A DNA stretch of 64,000 nucleotides, from the NCBI RefSeq assembly GCF_050947335.1, contig NW_027473317.1, forward strand, positions 186,001-250,000, given 5' to 3'. Of the stretch, positions 27,600 to 42,116 are shown one piece after another (the stretch's first letter is position 1; every line of letters starts with the position of its first letter). The notes beneath the pieces were generated by a model. The model saw nothing but the letters and a program-made list of their open reading frames with translations, was not told the origin of the DNA and ran no database searches. The DNA is from Megachile rotundata (taxonomy: Eukaryota; Arthropoda; Insecta; Hymenoptera; Megachilidae). Made by a program: the position numbers and the translations under genes.

Positions 27600-30005
27600 A
27601 TGATTGTGATTGTATGATCGTGATTGTATGATCGTGATTATATGATTCTGCTTGTATGATTGTGATTATATGATTGTGCTTGTGTGATTGCGTTTGTATG
27701 ATTGTGATTTTATGATAGTGATTGTATGATTGTGATTGTATGATAGTGATTGTGACATTGCGATTGTATGATTGCGATTGTAATATTGCGATTGTATGAT
27801 TGTGATGTATGATTGTGATTGTATGATCGTGATTATATGATCGTGATTGTATGATTGTGATTGTATGATTGTGATTATATGATTGTGATTGTATGATTGT
27901 GATTGTATGACTGTGATTGTATAATAGTGATTGTGACATTGCGATTGTATGATTGCGATTGTATGATTGTGATTGTATGAGTGTGATTGTATGATTGTGA
28001 TAGTAAGATTGTGATTGTATGATTGCGATTGTATGATTGTGATTGTATGATTGTGATTGTATGATTGTGATTGTATGATTTTAATTGTATCATTGTGATT
28101 GTATGATTGTGATTGCATGATTGCGACTGTATGATTGTGATTGTATGATTTTGATTTCATGATTGTGATTGCATGACTGTGATTATATGATTGTGATTGT
28201 ACGATAGTGATTGTGACATTGCGATTGTATGATTGCGATTGTATGATTGTGATTGTATGACTGTGATTGTATGATTGTGATTGTATGATTGTGATTGTTC
28301 ATTGTGATTGTATGACTGTGATTGTATGATTGTGATTGTATGATAGTGATTGTGATATTGCGAATGTATGATTGCGATTGTATGATTGTGATTGCATGAC
28401 TGTGATTGTATGATGGTGATTGTATGATTGTGATTGTTTGATTGTGATTGTATAATTGTCATTGTATGATTGTGATTGTATGACTTTTATTGTATGATTG
28501 TGATTGTATGATTGTGATTGTATGCTTGTGATTGTATGATTGTGATTGTATAATTGTGATTATATGATTGTGATTGTATGATTGCGTTTGTATGATTGTG
28601 ATTGTACGATAGTGATTGTATGATTGTGATTGTATGATAGTGATTGTGACATTGCGATTGTATGATTGCGATTGTAATATTGCGATTGTATGATTGTCAT
28701 GTATGATTGTGATTGTATGATTGTGATTGTATGATTGTGATTGTATGATTTTAATTGTATGATTGTGATTGTATGATTGTGATTGCATGATTGCGACTGT
28801 ATGATTGTGATTGTATGATTTTGATTGTATGATTGTGATTGCATGATTGTGATTATATGACTGTGATTGTATGATTGTGATTGTATGATTGTGATTGTAT
28901 GATTGTGATTGTATGATTGTGATTGTATGATTGTGATTGTATGATTGTGATTGTATGATTGTGATTGTATGATTGTCATTGTATGATTGTGATTATATGA
29001 TTTTAATTGGATGATTGTGATTGTATGATTGCGATTGTAATATTGCGATTGTATGATTTGGATTGTATGATTGTGATTGTATGATCGTGATTGTATGATC
29101 GTGATTGCATGATCGTGACTGTATGATTGTGATTGTATGATTGTGATTGTACGATAGTGATTGTGACATTGCGATTGTATGATTGCGATTGTATGATTGT
29201 GATTGTATGACTGTGATTGTATGATTGTGATTGTATGATTGTGATTGTATGATTGTGATTGTATGACTGTGATTGTATGATTGTGATTGTATGACAGTGA
29301 TTGTGATATTGCGATTGTATGATTGCCATTGTATGATTGCGATTGTATGATTGTGATTGCATGACTGTGATTGTATGATTGTGTTTGTATGATTGTGATT
29401 GTATGATTGTGATTGTATAATTGTCATTGTATGATTGTGATTGTATGACTTTTATTGTATGATTGTGATTGTATGATTGTGATTGTATGATTGTGATTGT
29501 ATGATTGTGATTGTATGATTGTGATTGTATGATTGTGATTGTATGATTGTGATTGTATGATTGTGATTGTATGATTGTGATTGTATGATTGTGATTGTAT
29601 GATTGTGATTGTATGATTGTGATTGTATGATCGTGATTGTATGATCGTGATTGTATGATCGTGATTATATGATTCTGATTGTATGATTGTGATTATATGA
29701 TTGTGATTGTATGATTGCGTTTGTATGATTGTGATTTTATGATAGTGATTGTATGATTGTGATTGTATGATAGTGATTGTGACATTGCGATTGTATGATT
29801 GCGATTGTAATATTGCGATTGTATGATTGTGAAGTATGATTGTGATTGTATGATCGTGATTATATGATCATGATTGTATGATTGTGATTGTATGATTGTG
29901 ATTATATGATTGTGATTGTATGATTGTGATTGTGTGACTGTGATTGTATGATTGTGATAGAAAGATTGTGATTGTATGACTGTGATTGTATGATTGTGAT
30001 TGTAT
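27600..30005 (+). repeat. Dispersed ~2.4-kb duplicate, member 1
   Basis: It matches about 34840-37265. The offset is 7,232 bp up to the canonical run at 29458-29625 and 7,260 bp after it, because that run has 12 units here and 14 in the partner. The shared ttcattg short unit and gaag unit (29831) support common origin. The match ends where this copy has tatgattttgattg and the partner has tatgatagtgattg. Confidence 0.85.
29458..29625 (+). repeat. Canonical run, 12 units
   Basis: Twelve perfect units between tatgacttttattg (29444) and the three C-variant units that open a 205-bp constant segment (29626, gaag at 29831). Confidence 0.93.
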
Positions 30006-30058
30006 GATTTTGATTGCATGATTGTGATTGCATGACTGTGATTATATGATTGTGATTG

Positions 30059-30226
30059 TATGATCGTGATTGTATGATCGTGATTGTATGATCGTGATTG
30101 TATGATCGTGATTGTATGATCGTGATTGTATGATCGTGATTGTATGATCGTGATTGTATGATCGTGATTGTATGATCGTGATTGTATGATCGTGATTGTA
30201 TGATCGTGATTGTATGATCGTGATTG
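30059..30226 (+). repeat. C-variant run, 12 units (shortened module)
   Basis: Twelve perfect units. The gaag-to-run distance is 228 bp (29831 to 30059) instead of the usual 382 bp, a difference of exactly 11 units. No anchor block intervenes before the next run at 31094. Confidence 0.92.
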
Positions 30227-31093
30227 TATGATTGTGATTGTACGATAGTGATTGTGACATTGCGATTGTATGATTGCGATTGTATGATTGTGATTGTATG
30301 ACTGTGATTGTATGATTGTGATTGTATGATTGTGATTGTATGACTGTGATTGAATGATAGTGATTGTGATATTGCGATTGTATGATTGCGATTGTATGAT
30401 TGTGATTGCATGACTGTGATTGTATGATTGTGTTTGTATGATTGTGATTGTATGATTGTGATTGTATGATTGTCATTGTATGAATGTGATTGTATGACTT
30501 TTATTGTATGATTGTGATTGTATGATTGTGATTGTATGATTGTGATTGTATGATTGTGATTGTATGATTGTTATTGTATGATTGTGATTGTATGATTGTG
30601 ATTCTATGATTGCGATTGTATGATTTTGATTGTATGATTGTGATTGTATGATTGTGATTGCATGATTGAGATTGTATGATTGTGATTGTATGATTGTGAT
30701 TGTATGCTTGTGATTGTATGATTGTGATTGTATAATTGTGATTATATGATTGTGATTGTATGATTGTGATTGTATGATTGCGTTTGTATGATTGTGATTG
30801 TATGATTGTGATTGTGACATTGCGATTGTATGATTGCGATTGTAATATTGCGATTGTATGATTGTGAAGTATGATTGTGATTGTATGATCGTGATTATAT
30901 GATCATGATTGTATGATTGTGATTGTATGATTGTGATTATATGATTGTGATTGTATGATTGTGATTGTGTGAGTGTGATTGTATGATTGTGATAGTAAGA
31001 TTGTGATTGTATGACTGTGATTGTATGATTGTGATTGTATGATTTTGATTGCATGATTGTGATTGCATGACTGTGATTATGTGATTGTGATTG

Positions 31094-31275
31094 TATGATC
31101 GTGATTGTATGATCGTGATTGTATGATCGTGATTGTATGATCGTGATTGTATGATCGTGATTGTATGATCGTGATTGTATGATCGTGATTGTATGATCGT
31201 GATTGTATGATCGTGATTGTATGATCGTGATTGTATGATCGTGATTGTATGATCGTGATTGTATGATCGTGATTG
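31094..31275 (+). repeat. C-variant run, 13 units (shortened module)
   Basis: Thirteen perfect units, again 228 bp after a gaag unit (30866). The two shortened modules at 30059 and 31094 lie 1,035 bp apart and share the 11-unit deletion, so one was probably copied from the other. Confidence 0.92.
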
Positions 31276-31863
31276 TATGATTGTGATTGTACGATAGTGA
31301 TTGTGACATTGCGATTGTATGATTGCGATTGTATGATTGTGATTGTATGACTGTGATTGTATGATTGTGATTGTATGATTGTGATTGTATGACTGTGATT
31401 GTATGATAGTGATTGTGATATTGCGATTGTATGATTGCGATTGTATGATTGTGATTGCATGACTGTGATTGTATGATTGTGTTTGTATGATTGTGATTGT
31501 ATGATTGTGATTGTATGATTGTCATTGTATGAATGTGATTGTATGACTTTTATTGTATGATTGTGATTGTATGATTGTGATTGTATGATTGTGATTGTAT
31601 GATTGTGATTGTATGATTGTTATTGTATGATTGTGATTGTATGATTGTGATTCTATGATTGCGATTGTATGATTTTGATTGTATGATTGTGATTGCATGA
31701 TTGAGATTGTATGATTGTGATTGTATGATTGTGATTGTATGATTGTGATTGTATGCTTGTGATTGTATGATTGTGATTGTATAATTGTGATTATATGATT
31801 GTGATTGTATGATTGTGATTGTATGATTGCGTTTGTATGATTGTGATTGTATGATTGTGATTG

Positions 31864-31961
31864 TCACATTGCGATTGTATGATTGCGATTTTATGATTGT
31901 GTTTGTATGATTGCGATTGTATGATTGCAATTTAATGAGTGTGATTATATGATTATGATTG
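31864..31961 (+). repeat. 98-bp anchor block, third copy
   Basis: It begins 770 bp (55 units) after the start of the 13-unit C-variant run at 31094. It is followed by the same downstream sequence as the anchors at 38830 and 42019, including gattgtaatattgcg and four C-variant units. Confidence 0.9.
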
Positions 31962-34900
31962 TATGACTGTGATTGTATGATTGTGATTATATGATTGTGA
32001 CTGTATGATTGCGTTTGTATGATTGTGATTGTACGATAGTGATTGTATGATTGTGATTGTATGATTGCGATTGTAATATTGCGATTGTATGATTGTGATT
32101 GTATGATTGTGATTGTATGATCGTGATTGTATGATCGTGATTGTATGATCGTGATTGTATGATCGTGATTATATGATCGTGATTGTATGATTGTGATTGT
32201 ATGATTGTGATTGTATGATTGTGATTGTATGCTTGTGATTGTATGATTGTGATGGTATAATTGTGATTATATGATTGTGATTGTATGATTGCGTTTGTAT
32301 GATTGTGATTGTACGATAGTGATTGTATGATTGTGATTGTATGATAGTGATTGTGACATTGCGATTGTATGATTGCGATTGTAATATTGCGATTGTATGA
32401 TTGTGATGTATGATTGTGATTGTATGATCGTGATTATATGATCGTGATTGTATGATCGTGATTGTATGATCGTGATTGTATGATTGTGATTGTATGATTG
32501 AGATTGAATGATTGGAATTGTATGATTGTGATTGTATGATTGTGACTGTATGATAATGATTGTGACATTGCGATTGTATGATTGCGATTGTAATATTGCG
32601 ATTGTATGATTGTGATTGTATGATCGTGATTGTATGATCGTGATTGTATGATCGTGATTGTATGATCGTCATTGTATGATGGTGATTGTATGATCGTGAT
32701 TGTATGATTGTGATAGTATGATTGTGATTGTATGCTTGTGGTTGAATGATTGTGATTGTATGATTGTGATTGTATGATTGTGATTGTACGATAGTGATTG
32801 TGACATTGCGATTGTATGATTGCGATTGTATGATTGTGATTGTATGACTGTGATTGTATGATTGTGATTGTATGATTGTGATTGTATGATTGTGATTGTG
32901 TGACTGTGAATGTATGATTGTTATTGTATGATAGTGATTGTGATATTGCGATTGTATGATTGCGATTGTATGATTGTGATTGCATGACTGTGATTGTATG
33001 ATTGTGTTTGTATGATTGTGATTGTATGATTGTGCTTGTATGATTGTCATTGTATGATTGTGATTGTATGACTTTTATTGTATGATTGTGATTGTATGAT
33101 TGTGATTGTATGATTGTGATTGTATGATTGTGATTGTATGATTGTGATTGTATGATTGTGATTGTATGATTGTGATTGTATGATTTTGATTGTATGATTG
33201 TGATTGCATGATTGAGATTGTATGATTGTGATTGTATGATTGTGATTGTATGATTGTGATTGTATGCTTGTGATTGTATGATTGTGATTGTATAATTGTG
33301 ATTATATGATTGTGATTGTATGATTGCGTTTGTATGATTGTGATTGTACGATAGTGATTGTATGATTGTGATTGTATGATAGTGATTGTGACATTGCGAT
33401 TGTATGATTGCGATTGTAAGATTGTGATTGTATGATTGTGATTGTATGATTGTGATTGTATGATTTTAATTGTATGATTGTGATTGTATGATTTTGATTG
33501 CATGATTGCGACTGTATGATTGTGATTGTGTGATTTTGATTGTATGATTGTGATTGCATGATTGTGATTATATGATTGTGATTGTATGATTGTGATTGTA
33601 TGATTGTGATTGTATGATTGTCATTGTATGATTGTCATTGTATGATTGTGATTGTATGATTGTCATTGCATGATTGTGATTGTATGATTGCGATTGTAAT
33701 ATTGCGATTGTATGATTGGGATTGTATGATTGTGATTGTATGATCGTGATTGTATGATCGTGATTGTATGATCGTGATTGTATGATCGTGATTGTATGAT
33801 TGTGATTGTATGATTGTGATTGTACGATAGTGATTGTGACATTGCGATTGTATGATTGCGATTGTATGATTGTGATTGTATGACTGTGATTGTATGATTG
33901 TGATTGTATGATTGTGATTGTATCATTGTGATTGTATGACTGTGATTGTATGATTGTGATTGTATGATAGTGATTGTGATATTGCGATTGTATGATCGTG
34001 ATTGTATGATTGTGATTGTATGATTGTGATTATATGATTGTGATTATATGATTGTGATTGTATGATTGAGATTGAATGATTGGGATTGTATGATTGTGAT
34101 TGTATGATTGTGACTGTATGATAATGATTGTGACATTGCGATTGTATGATTGCGATTGTAATATTGCGATTGTATGATTGTGATTGTATGATCGTGATTG
34201 TATGATCGTGATTGTATGATCGTGATTGTATGATCGTCATTGTATGATGGTGATTGTATGATCGTGATTGTATGATTGTGATTGTATGATTGTGATTGTA
34301 TGCTTGTGGTTGAATGATTGTGATTGTATGATTGTCATTGTATGATTGTCATTGTATGATTGTGATTGTATGATTGTCATTGCATGATTGTGATTGTATG
34401 ATTGCGATTGTAATATTGCGATTGTATGATTGGGATTGTATGATTGTGATTGTATGATCGTGATTGTATGATCGTGATTGTATGATCGTGATTGTATGAT
34501 CGTGATTGTATGATCGTGATTGTATGATTGTGATTGTATGATTGTGATTGTACGATAGTGATTGTGACATTGCGATTGTATGATTGCGATTGTATGATTG
34601 TGATTGTATGACTGTGATTGTATGATTGTGATTGTATGATTGTGATTGTATCATTGTGATTGTATGACTGTGATTGTATGATTGTGATTGTATGATAGTG
34701 ATTGTGATATTGCGATTGTATGATCGTGATTGTATGATTGTGATTGTATGATTGTGATTGTATGATTGTGATTGTATGATTGTGATTGTATGATTGTGAT
34801 TGTATGATTGTGATTGTATGATCGTGATTGTATGATCGTGATTGTATGATCGTGATTGTATGATCGTGATTATATGATTCTGATTGTATGATTGTGATTA

Positions 34901-36689
34901 TATGATTGTGATTGTATGATTGCGTTTGTATGATTGTGATTTTATGATAGTGATTGTATGATTGTGATTGTATGATAGTGATTGTGACATTGCGATTGTA
35001 TGATTGCGATTGTAATATTGCGATTGTATGATTGTGATGTATGATTGTGATTGTATGATCGTGATTATATGATCGTGATTGTATGATTGTGATTGTATGA
35101 TTGTGACTATATGATTGTGATTGTATGATTGTGATTGTATGACTGTGATTGTATAATAGTGATTGTGACATTGCGATTGTATGATTGCGATTGTATGATT
35201 GTGATTGTATGAGTGTGATTGTATGATTGTGATAGTAAGATTGTGATTGTATGATTGCGATTGTATGATTGTGATTGTATGATTGTGATTGTATGATTGT
35301 GATTGTATGATTTTAATTGTATGATTGTGATTGTATGATTGTGATTGCATGATTGCGACTGTATGATTGTGATTGTATGATTTTGATTTCATGATTGTGA
35401 TTGCATGACTGTGATTATATGATTGTGATTGTACGATAGTGAATGTGACATTGCGATTGTATGATTGCGATTGTATGATTGTGATTGTATGACTGTGATT
35501 GTATGATTGTGATTGTATGATTGTGATTGTTCATTGTGATTGTATGACTGTGATTGTATGATTGTGATTGTATGATAGTGATTGTGATATTGCGATTGTA
35601 TGATTGCGATTGTATGATTGTGATTGCATGACTGTGATTGTATGATGGTGATTGTATGATTGTGATTGTTTGATTGTGATTGTATAATTGTCATTGTATG
35701 ATTGTGATTGTATGACTTTTATTGTATGATTGTGATTGTATGATTGTGATTGTATGCTTGTGATTGTATGATTGTGATTGTATAATTGTGATTATATGAT
35801 TGTGATTGTATGATTGCGTTTGTATGATTGTGATTGTACGATAGTGATTGTATGATTGTGATTGTATGATAGTGATTGTGACATTGCGATTGTATGATTG
35901 CGATTGTAATATTGCGATTGTATGATTGTGATGTATGATTGTGATTGTATGATTGTGATTGTATGATTGTGATTGTATGATTTTAATTGTATGATTGTGA
36001 TTGTATGATTGTGATTGCATGATTGCGACTGTATGATTGTGATTGTATGATTTTGATTGTATGATTGTGATTGCATGATTGTGATTATATGACTGTGATT
36101 GTATGATTGTGATTGTATGATTGTGATTGTATGATTGTGATTGTATGATTGTGATTGTATGATTGTGATTGTATGATTGTGATTGTATGATTGTGATTGT
36201 ATGATTGTCCTTGTATGATTGTGATTATATGATTTTAATTGGATGATTGTGATTGTATGATTGCGATTGTAATATTGCGATTGTATGATTTGGATTGTAT
36301 GATTGTGATTGTATAATCGTGATTGTATGATCGTGATTGCATGATCGTGACTGTATGATTGTGATTGTATGATTGTGATTGTACGATAGTGATTGTGACA
36401 TTGCGATTGTATGATTGCGATTGTATGATTGTGATTGTATGACTGTGATTGTATGATTGTGATTGTATGATTGTGATTGTATGATTGTGATTGTATGACT
36501 GTGATTGTATGATTGTGATTGTATGATAGTGATTGTGATATTGCGATTGTATGATTGCCATTGTATGATTGCGATTGTATGATTGTGATTGCATGACTGT
36601 GATTGTATGATTGTGTTTGTATGATTGTGATTGTATGATTGTGATTGTATAATTGTCATTGTATGATTGTGATTGTATGACTTTTATTG

Positions 36690-37919
36690 TATGATTGTGA
36701 TTGTATGATTGTGATTGTATGATTGTGATTGTATGATTGTGATTGTATGATTGTGATTGTATGATTTTGATTGTATGATTGTGATTGTATGATTGTGATT
36801 GTATGATTGTGATTGTATGATTGTGATTGTATGATTGTGATTGTATGATTGTGATTGTATGATTGTGATTGTATGATTGTGATTGTATGATCGTGATTGT
36901 ATGATCGTGATTGTATGATCGTGATTATATGATTCTGATTGTATGATTGTGATTATATGATTGTGATTGTATGATTGCGTTTGTATGATTGTGATTTTAT
37001 GATAGTGATTGTATGATTGTGATTGTATGATAGTGATTGTGACATTGCGATTGTATGATTGCGATTGTAATATTGCGATTGTATGATTGTGAAGTATGAT
37101 TGTGATTGTATGATCGTGATTATATGATCATGATTGTATGATTGTGATTGTATGATTGTGATTATATGATTGTGATTGTATGATTGTGATTGTGTGAGTG
37201 TGATTGTATGATTGTGATAGTAAGATTGTGATTGTATGACTGTGATTGTATGATTGTGATTGTATGATAGTGATTGTGACATTGCGATTGTATGATTGCG
37301 ATTGTATGATTGTGATTGTATGATTGTGATTGTATGATTGTGATTGTATGATTGTGATTGTATGATTGTGATTGTATGATTTTGATTGTATGATTGTGAT
37401 TGTATGATTGTGATTGTATGATTGTGATTGTATGATTGTGATTGTATGATTGTGATTGTATGATTGTGATTGTATGATTGTGATTGTATGATTGTGATTG
37501 TATGATCGTGATTGTATGATCGTGATTGTATGATCGTGATTATATGATTCTGATTGTATGATTGTGATTATATGATTGTGATTGTATGATTGCGTTTGTA
37601 TGATTGTGATTTTATGATAGTGATTGTATGATTGTGATTGTATGATAGTGATTGTGACATTGCGATTGTATGATTGCGATTGTAATATTGCGATTGTATG
37701 ATTGTGAAGTATGATTGTGATTGTATGATCGTGATTATATGATCATGATTGTATGATTGTGATTGTATGATTGTGATTATATGATTGTGATTGTATGATT
37801 GTGATTGTGTGAGTGTGATTGTATGATTGTGATAGTAAGATTGTGATTGTATGACTGTGATTGTATGATTGTGATTGTATGATAGTGATTGTGACATTGC
37901 GATTGTATGATTGCGATTG
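36690..37919 (+). repeat. 615-bp tandem duplication
   Basis: 36690-37304 and 37305-37919 line up at 615 bp. Both start with a 14-unit canonical run containing one tatgattttgattg, then the 205-bp segment (gaag at 37091 and 37706), and end with tatgatagtgattg and tgcg units. The first copy stops at the junction at 37305; the second continues into a full HOR module. Confidence 0.9.
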
Positions 37920-38927
37920 TATGATTGTGATTGTATGATTGTGATTGTATGATTGTGATTGTATGATTTTAATTGTATGATTCTGATTGTATGATTGTGA
38001 TTGCATGATTGCGACTGTATGATTGTGATTGTATGATTTTGATTGCATGATTGTGATTGCATGACTGTGATTATATGATTGTGATTGTATGATCGTGATT
38101 GTATGATCGTGATTGTATGATCGTGATTGTATGATCGTGATTGTATGATCGTGATTGTATGATCGTGATTGTATGATCGTGATTGTATGATCGTGATTGT
38201 ATGATCGTGATTGTATGATCGTGATTGTATGATCGTGATTGTATGATCGTGATTGTATGATTGTGATTGTACGATAGTGATTGTGACATTGCGATTGTAT
38301 GATTGCGATTGTATGATTGTGATTGTATGACTGTGATTGTATGATTGTGATTGTATGATTGTGATTGTATGACTGTGATTGTATGATAGTGATTGTGATA
38401 TTGCGATTGTATGATTGCGATTGTATGATTGTGATTGCATGACTGTGATTGTATGATTGTGTTTGTATGATTGTGATTGTATGATTGTGATTGTATGATT
38501 GTCATTGTATGAATGTGATTGTATGACTTTTATTGTATGATTGTGATTGTATGATTGTGATTGTATGATTGTGATTGTATGATTGTTATTGTATGATTGT
38601 GATTGTATGATTGTGATTCTATGATTGCGATTGTATGATTTTGATTGTATGATTGTGATTGCATGATTGAGATTGTATGATTGTGATTGTATGATTGTGA
38701 TTGTATGATTGTGATTGTATGCTTGTGATTGTATGATTGTGATTGTATAATTGTGATTATATGATTGTGATTGTATGATTGTGATTGTATGATTGCGTTT
38801 GTATGATTGTGATTGTATGATTGTGATTGTCACATTGCGATTGTATGATTGCGATTTTATGATTGTGTTTGTATGATTGCGATTGTATGATTGCAATTTA
38901 ATGAGTGTGATTATATGATTATGATTG
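37501..38927 (+). repeat. HOR module 1 (1,427 bp)
   Basis: A 14-unit canonical run (37305-37500) precedes it. In order: 205-bp segment with gaag at 37706, 382-bp segment, C-variant run 38088-38255 (12 units), 41 further units, anchor 38830-38927. Within the 382-bp segment a tatgattctgattg unit at about 37977 is shared with the module at 55031. Confidence 0.9.
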
Positions 38928-40032
38928 TATGACTGTGATTGTATGATTGTGATTATATGATTGTGACTGTATGATTGCGTTTGTATGATTGTGATTGTAC
39001 GATAGTGATTGTATGATTGTGATTGTATGATTGCGATTGTAATATTGCGATTGTATGATTGTGATTGTATGATTGTGATTGTATGATCGTGATTGTATGA
39101 TCGTGATTGTATGATCGTGATTGTATGATCGTGATTATATGATCGTGATTGTATGATTGTGATTGTATGATTGTGATTGTATGATTGTGATTGTATGCTT
39201 GTGATTGTATGATTGTGATGGTATAATTGTGATTATATGATTGTGATTGTATGATTGCGTTTGTATGATTGTGATTGTACGATAGTGATTGTATGATTGT
39301 GATTGTATGATAGTGATTGTGACATTGCGATTGTATGATTGCGATTGTAATATTGCGATTGTATGATTGTGATGTATGATTGTGATTGTATGATCGTGAT
39401 TATATGATCGTGATTGTATGATCGTGATTGTATGATCGTGATTGTATGATTGTGATTGTATGATTGAGATTGAATGATTGGGATTGTATGATTGTGATTG
39501 TATGATTGTGACTGTATGATAATGATTGTGACATTGCGATTGTATGATTGCGATTGTAATATTGCGATTGTATGATTGTGATTGTATGATCGTGATTGTA
39601 TGATCGTGATTGTATGATCGTGATTGTATGATCGTCATTGTATGATGGTGATTGTATGATCGTGATTGTATGATTGTGATTGTATGATTGTGATTGTATG
39701 CTTGTGGTTGAATGATTGTGATTGTATGATTGTGATTGTTTGATTGTGATTGTACGATAGTGATTGTGACATTGCGATTGTATGATTGCGATTGTATGAT
39801 TGTGATTGTATGACTGTGATTGTATGATTGTGATTGTATGATTGTGATTGTATGATTGTGATTGTGTGACTGTGATTGTATGATTGTTATTGTATGATAG
39901 TGATTGTGATATTGCGATTGTATGATTGCGATTGTATGATTGTGATTGCATGACTGTGATTGTATGATTGTGTTTGTATGATTGTGATTGTATGATTGTG
40001 CTTGTATGATTGTCATTGTATGATTGTGATTG

Positions 40033-40521
40033 TATGACTTTTATTGTATGATTGTGATTGTATGATTGTGATTGTATGATTGTGATTGTATGATTGTGAT
40101 TGTATGATTGCGATTGTATGATTGTGATTGTATGATTTTGATTGTATGATTGTGATTGTATGATTGCGTTTGTATGATTGTGATTGTACGATAGTGATTG
40201 TATGATTGTGATTGTATGATAGTGATTGTGACATTGCGATTGTATGATTGCGATTGTATGATTGTGATGTATGATTGTGATTGTATGATTGTGATTGTAT
40301 GATTGTGATTGTATGATTGTGATTGTATGACTGTGATTGTATGATTGTGATTGTATGATAGTGATTGTGATATTGCGATTGTATGATTGCCATTGTATGA
40401 TTGCGATTGTATGATTGTGATTGCATGACTGTGATTGTATGATTGTGTTTATATGATTGTGATTGTATGATTGTGATTGTATAATTGTCATTGTATGATT
40501 GTGATTGTATGACTTTTATTG
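40033..40521 (+). repeat. 475-bp spacing between two tatgacttttattg markers
   Basis: Marker units at 40033 and 40508 bracket a segment that has been copied once more in the related locus near 57.6-58.5 kb. The segment includes a 13-bp gatgtatg unit. It leads into an 11-unit canonical run. Confidence 0.8.
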
Positions 40522-40675
40522 TATGATTGTGATTGTATGATTGTGATTGTATGATTGTGATTGTATGATTGTGATTGTATGATTGTGATTGTATGATTGT
40601 GATTGTATGATTGTGATTGTATGATTGTGATTGTATGATTGTGATTGTATGATTGTGATTGTATGATTGTGATTG
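40522..40675 (+). repeat. Canonical run, 11 units
   Basis: Eleven perfect units opening HOR module 2. The corresponding run at 58513 has 12 units. Confidence 0.93.
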
Positions 40676-42116
40676 TATGATCGTGATTGTATGATCGTGA
40701 TTGTATGATCGTGATTATATGATTCTGATTGTATGATTGTGATTATATGATTGTGATTGTATGATTGCGTTTGTATGATTGTGATTTTATGATAGTGATT
40801 GTATGATTGTGATTGTATGATAGTGATTGTGACATTGCGATTGTATGATTGCGATTGTAATATTGCGATTGTATGATTGTGAAGTATGATTGTGATTGTA
40901 TGATCGTGATTATATGATCATGATTGTATGATTGTGATTGTATGATTGTGATTATATGATTGTGATTGTATGATTGTGATTGTGTGAGTGTGATTGTATG
41001 ATTGTGATAGTAAGATTGTGATTGTATGACTGTGATTGTATGATTGTGATTGTATGATAGTGATTGTGACATTGCGATTGTATGATTGCGATTGTATGAT
41101 TGTGATTGTATGATTGTGATTGTATGATTGTGATTGTATGATTTTAATTGTATGATTGTGATTGTATGATTGTGATTGCATGATTGCGACTGTATGATTG
41201 TGATTGTATGATTTTGATTGCATGATTGTGATTGCATGACTGTGATTATATGATTGTGATTGTATGATCGTGATTGTATGATCGTGATTGTATGATCGTG
41301 ATTGTATGATCGTGATTGTATGATCGTGATTGTATGATCGTGATTGTATGATCGTGATTGTATGATCGTGATTGTATGATCGTGATTGTATGATCGTGAT
41401 TGTATGATCGTGATTGTATGATCGTGATTGTATGATTGTGATTGTACGATAGTGATTGTGACATTGCGATTGTATGATTGCGATTGTATGATTGTGATTG
41501 TATGACTGTGATTGTATGATTGTGATTGTATGATTGTGATTGTATGACTGTGATTGTATGATAGTGATTGTGATATTGCGATTGTATGATTGCGATTGTA
41601 TGATTGTGATTGCATGACTGTGATTGTATGATTGTGTTTGTATGATTGTGATTGTATGATTGTGATTGTATGATTGTCATTGTATGAATGTGATTGTATG
41701 ACTTTTATTGTATGATTGTGATTGTATGATTGTGATTGTATGATTGTGATTGTATGATTGTGATTGTATGATTGTTATTGTATGATTGTGATTGTATGAT
41801 TGTGATTCTATGATTGCGATTGTATGATTTTGATTGTATGATTGTGATTGCATGATTGAGATTGTATGATTGTGATTGTATGATTGTGATTGTATGATTG
41901 TGATTGTATGCTTGTGATTGTATGATTGTGATTGTATAATTGTGATTATATGATTGTGATTGTATGATTGTGATTGTATGATTCCGTTTGTATGATTGTG
42001 ATTGTATGATTGTGATTGTCACATTGCGATTGTATGATTGCGATTTTATGATTGTGTTTGTATGATTGCGATTGTATGATTGCAATTTAATGAGTGTGAT
42101 TATATGATTATGATTG
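40676..42116 (+). repeat. HOR module 2 (1,441 bp)
   Basis: 205-bp segment (gaag 40881), 382-bp segment, C-variant run 41263-41430 (12 units), 42 further units, anchor 42019-42116. It carries a private tatgattccgtttg unit just before the anchor, shared with modules 3 and 6. Confidence 0.9.

Larger units (their letters stand above)
23543..28515 (+). repeat. 2,307-bp tandem duplication with partial third copy
   Basis: Copy A is about 23543-25849, copy B 25850-28156, and copy C starts at 28157 and diverges near 28515. Private variants recur at exactly 2,307-bp steps. The 13-bp ttcattgtgattg unit is at 23684, 25991 and 28298. The gacattgcaattgtttg variant occurs in A (24419) and B (26726). Copies B and C share gcgaatg where A has gcgattg. 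The period is not a multiple of 14 because it includes short units. Confidence 0.92.

Noticed and set aside
37305..37500. Long canonical runs as sequencing or polishing artefacts only
   Set aside because: Run lengths may well be miscounted by an assembler. However, the flanking fixed segments with private variants recur consistently and differences are always whole units, so the architecture itself appears real. Exact copy numbers remain uncertain.
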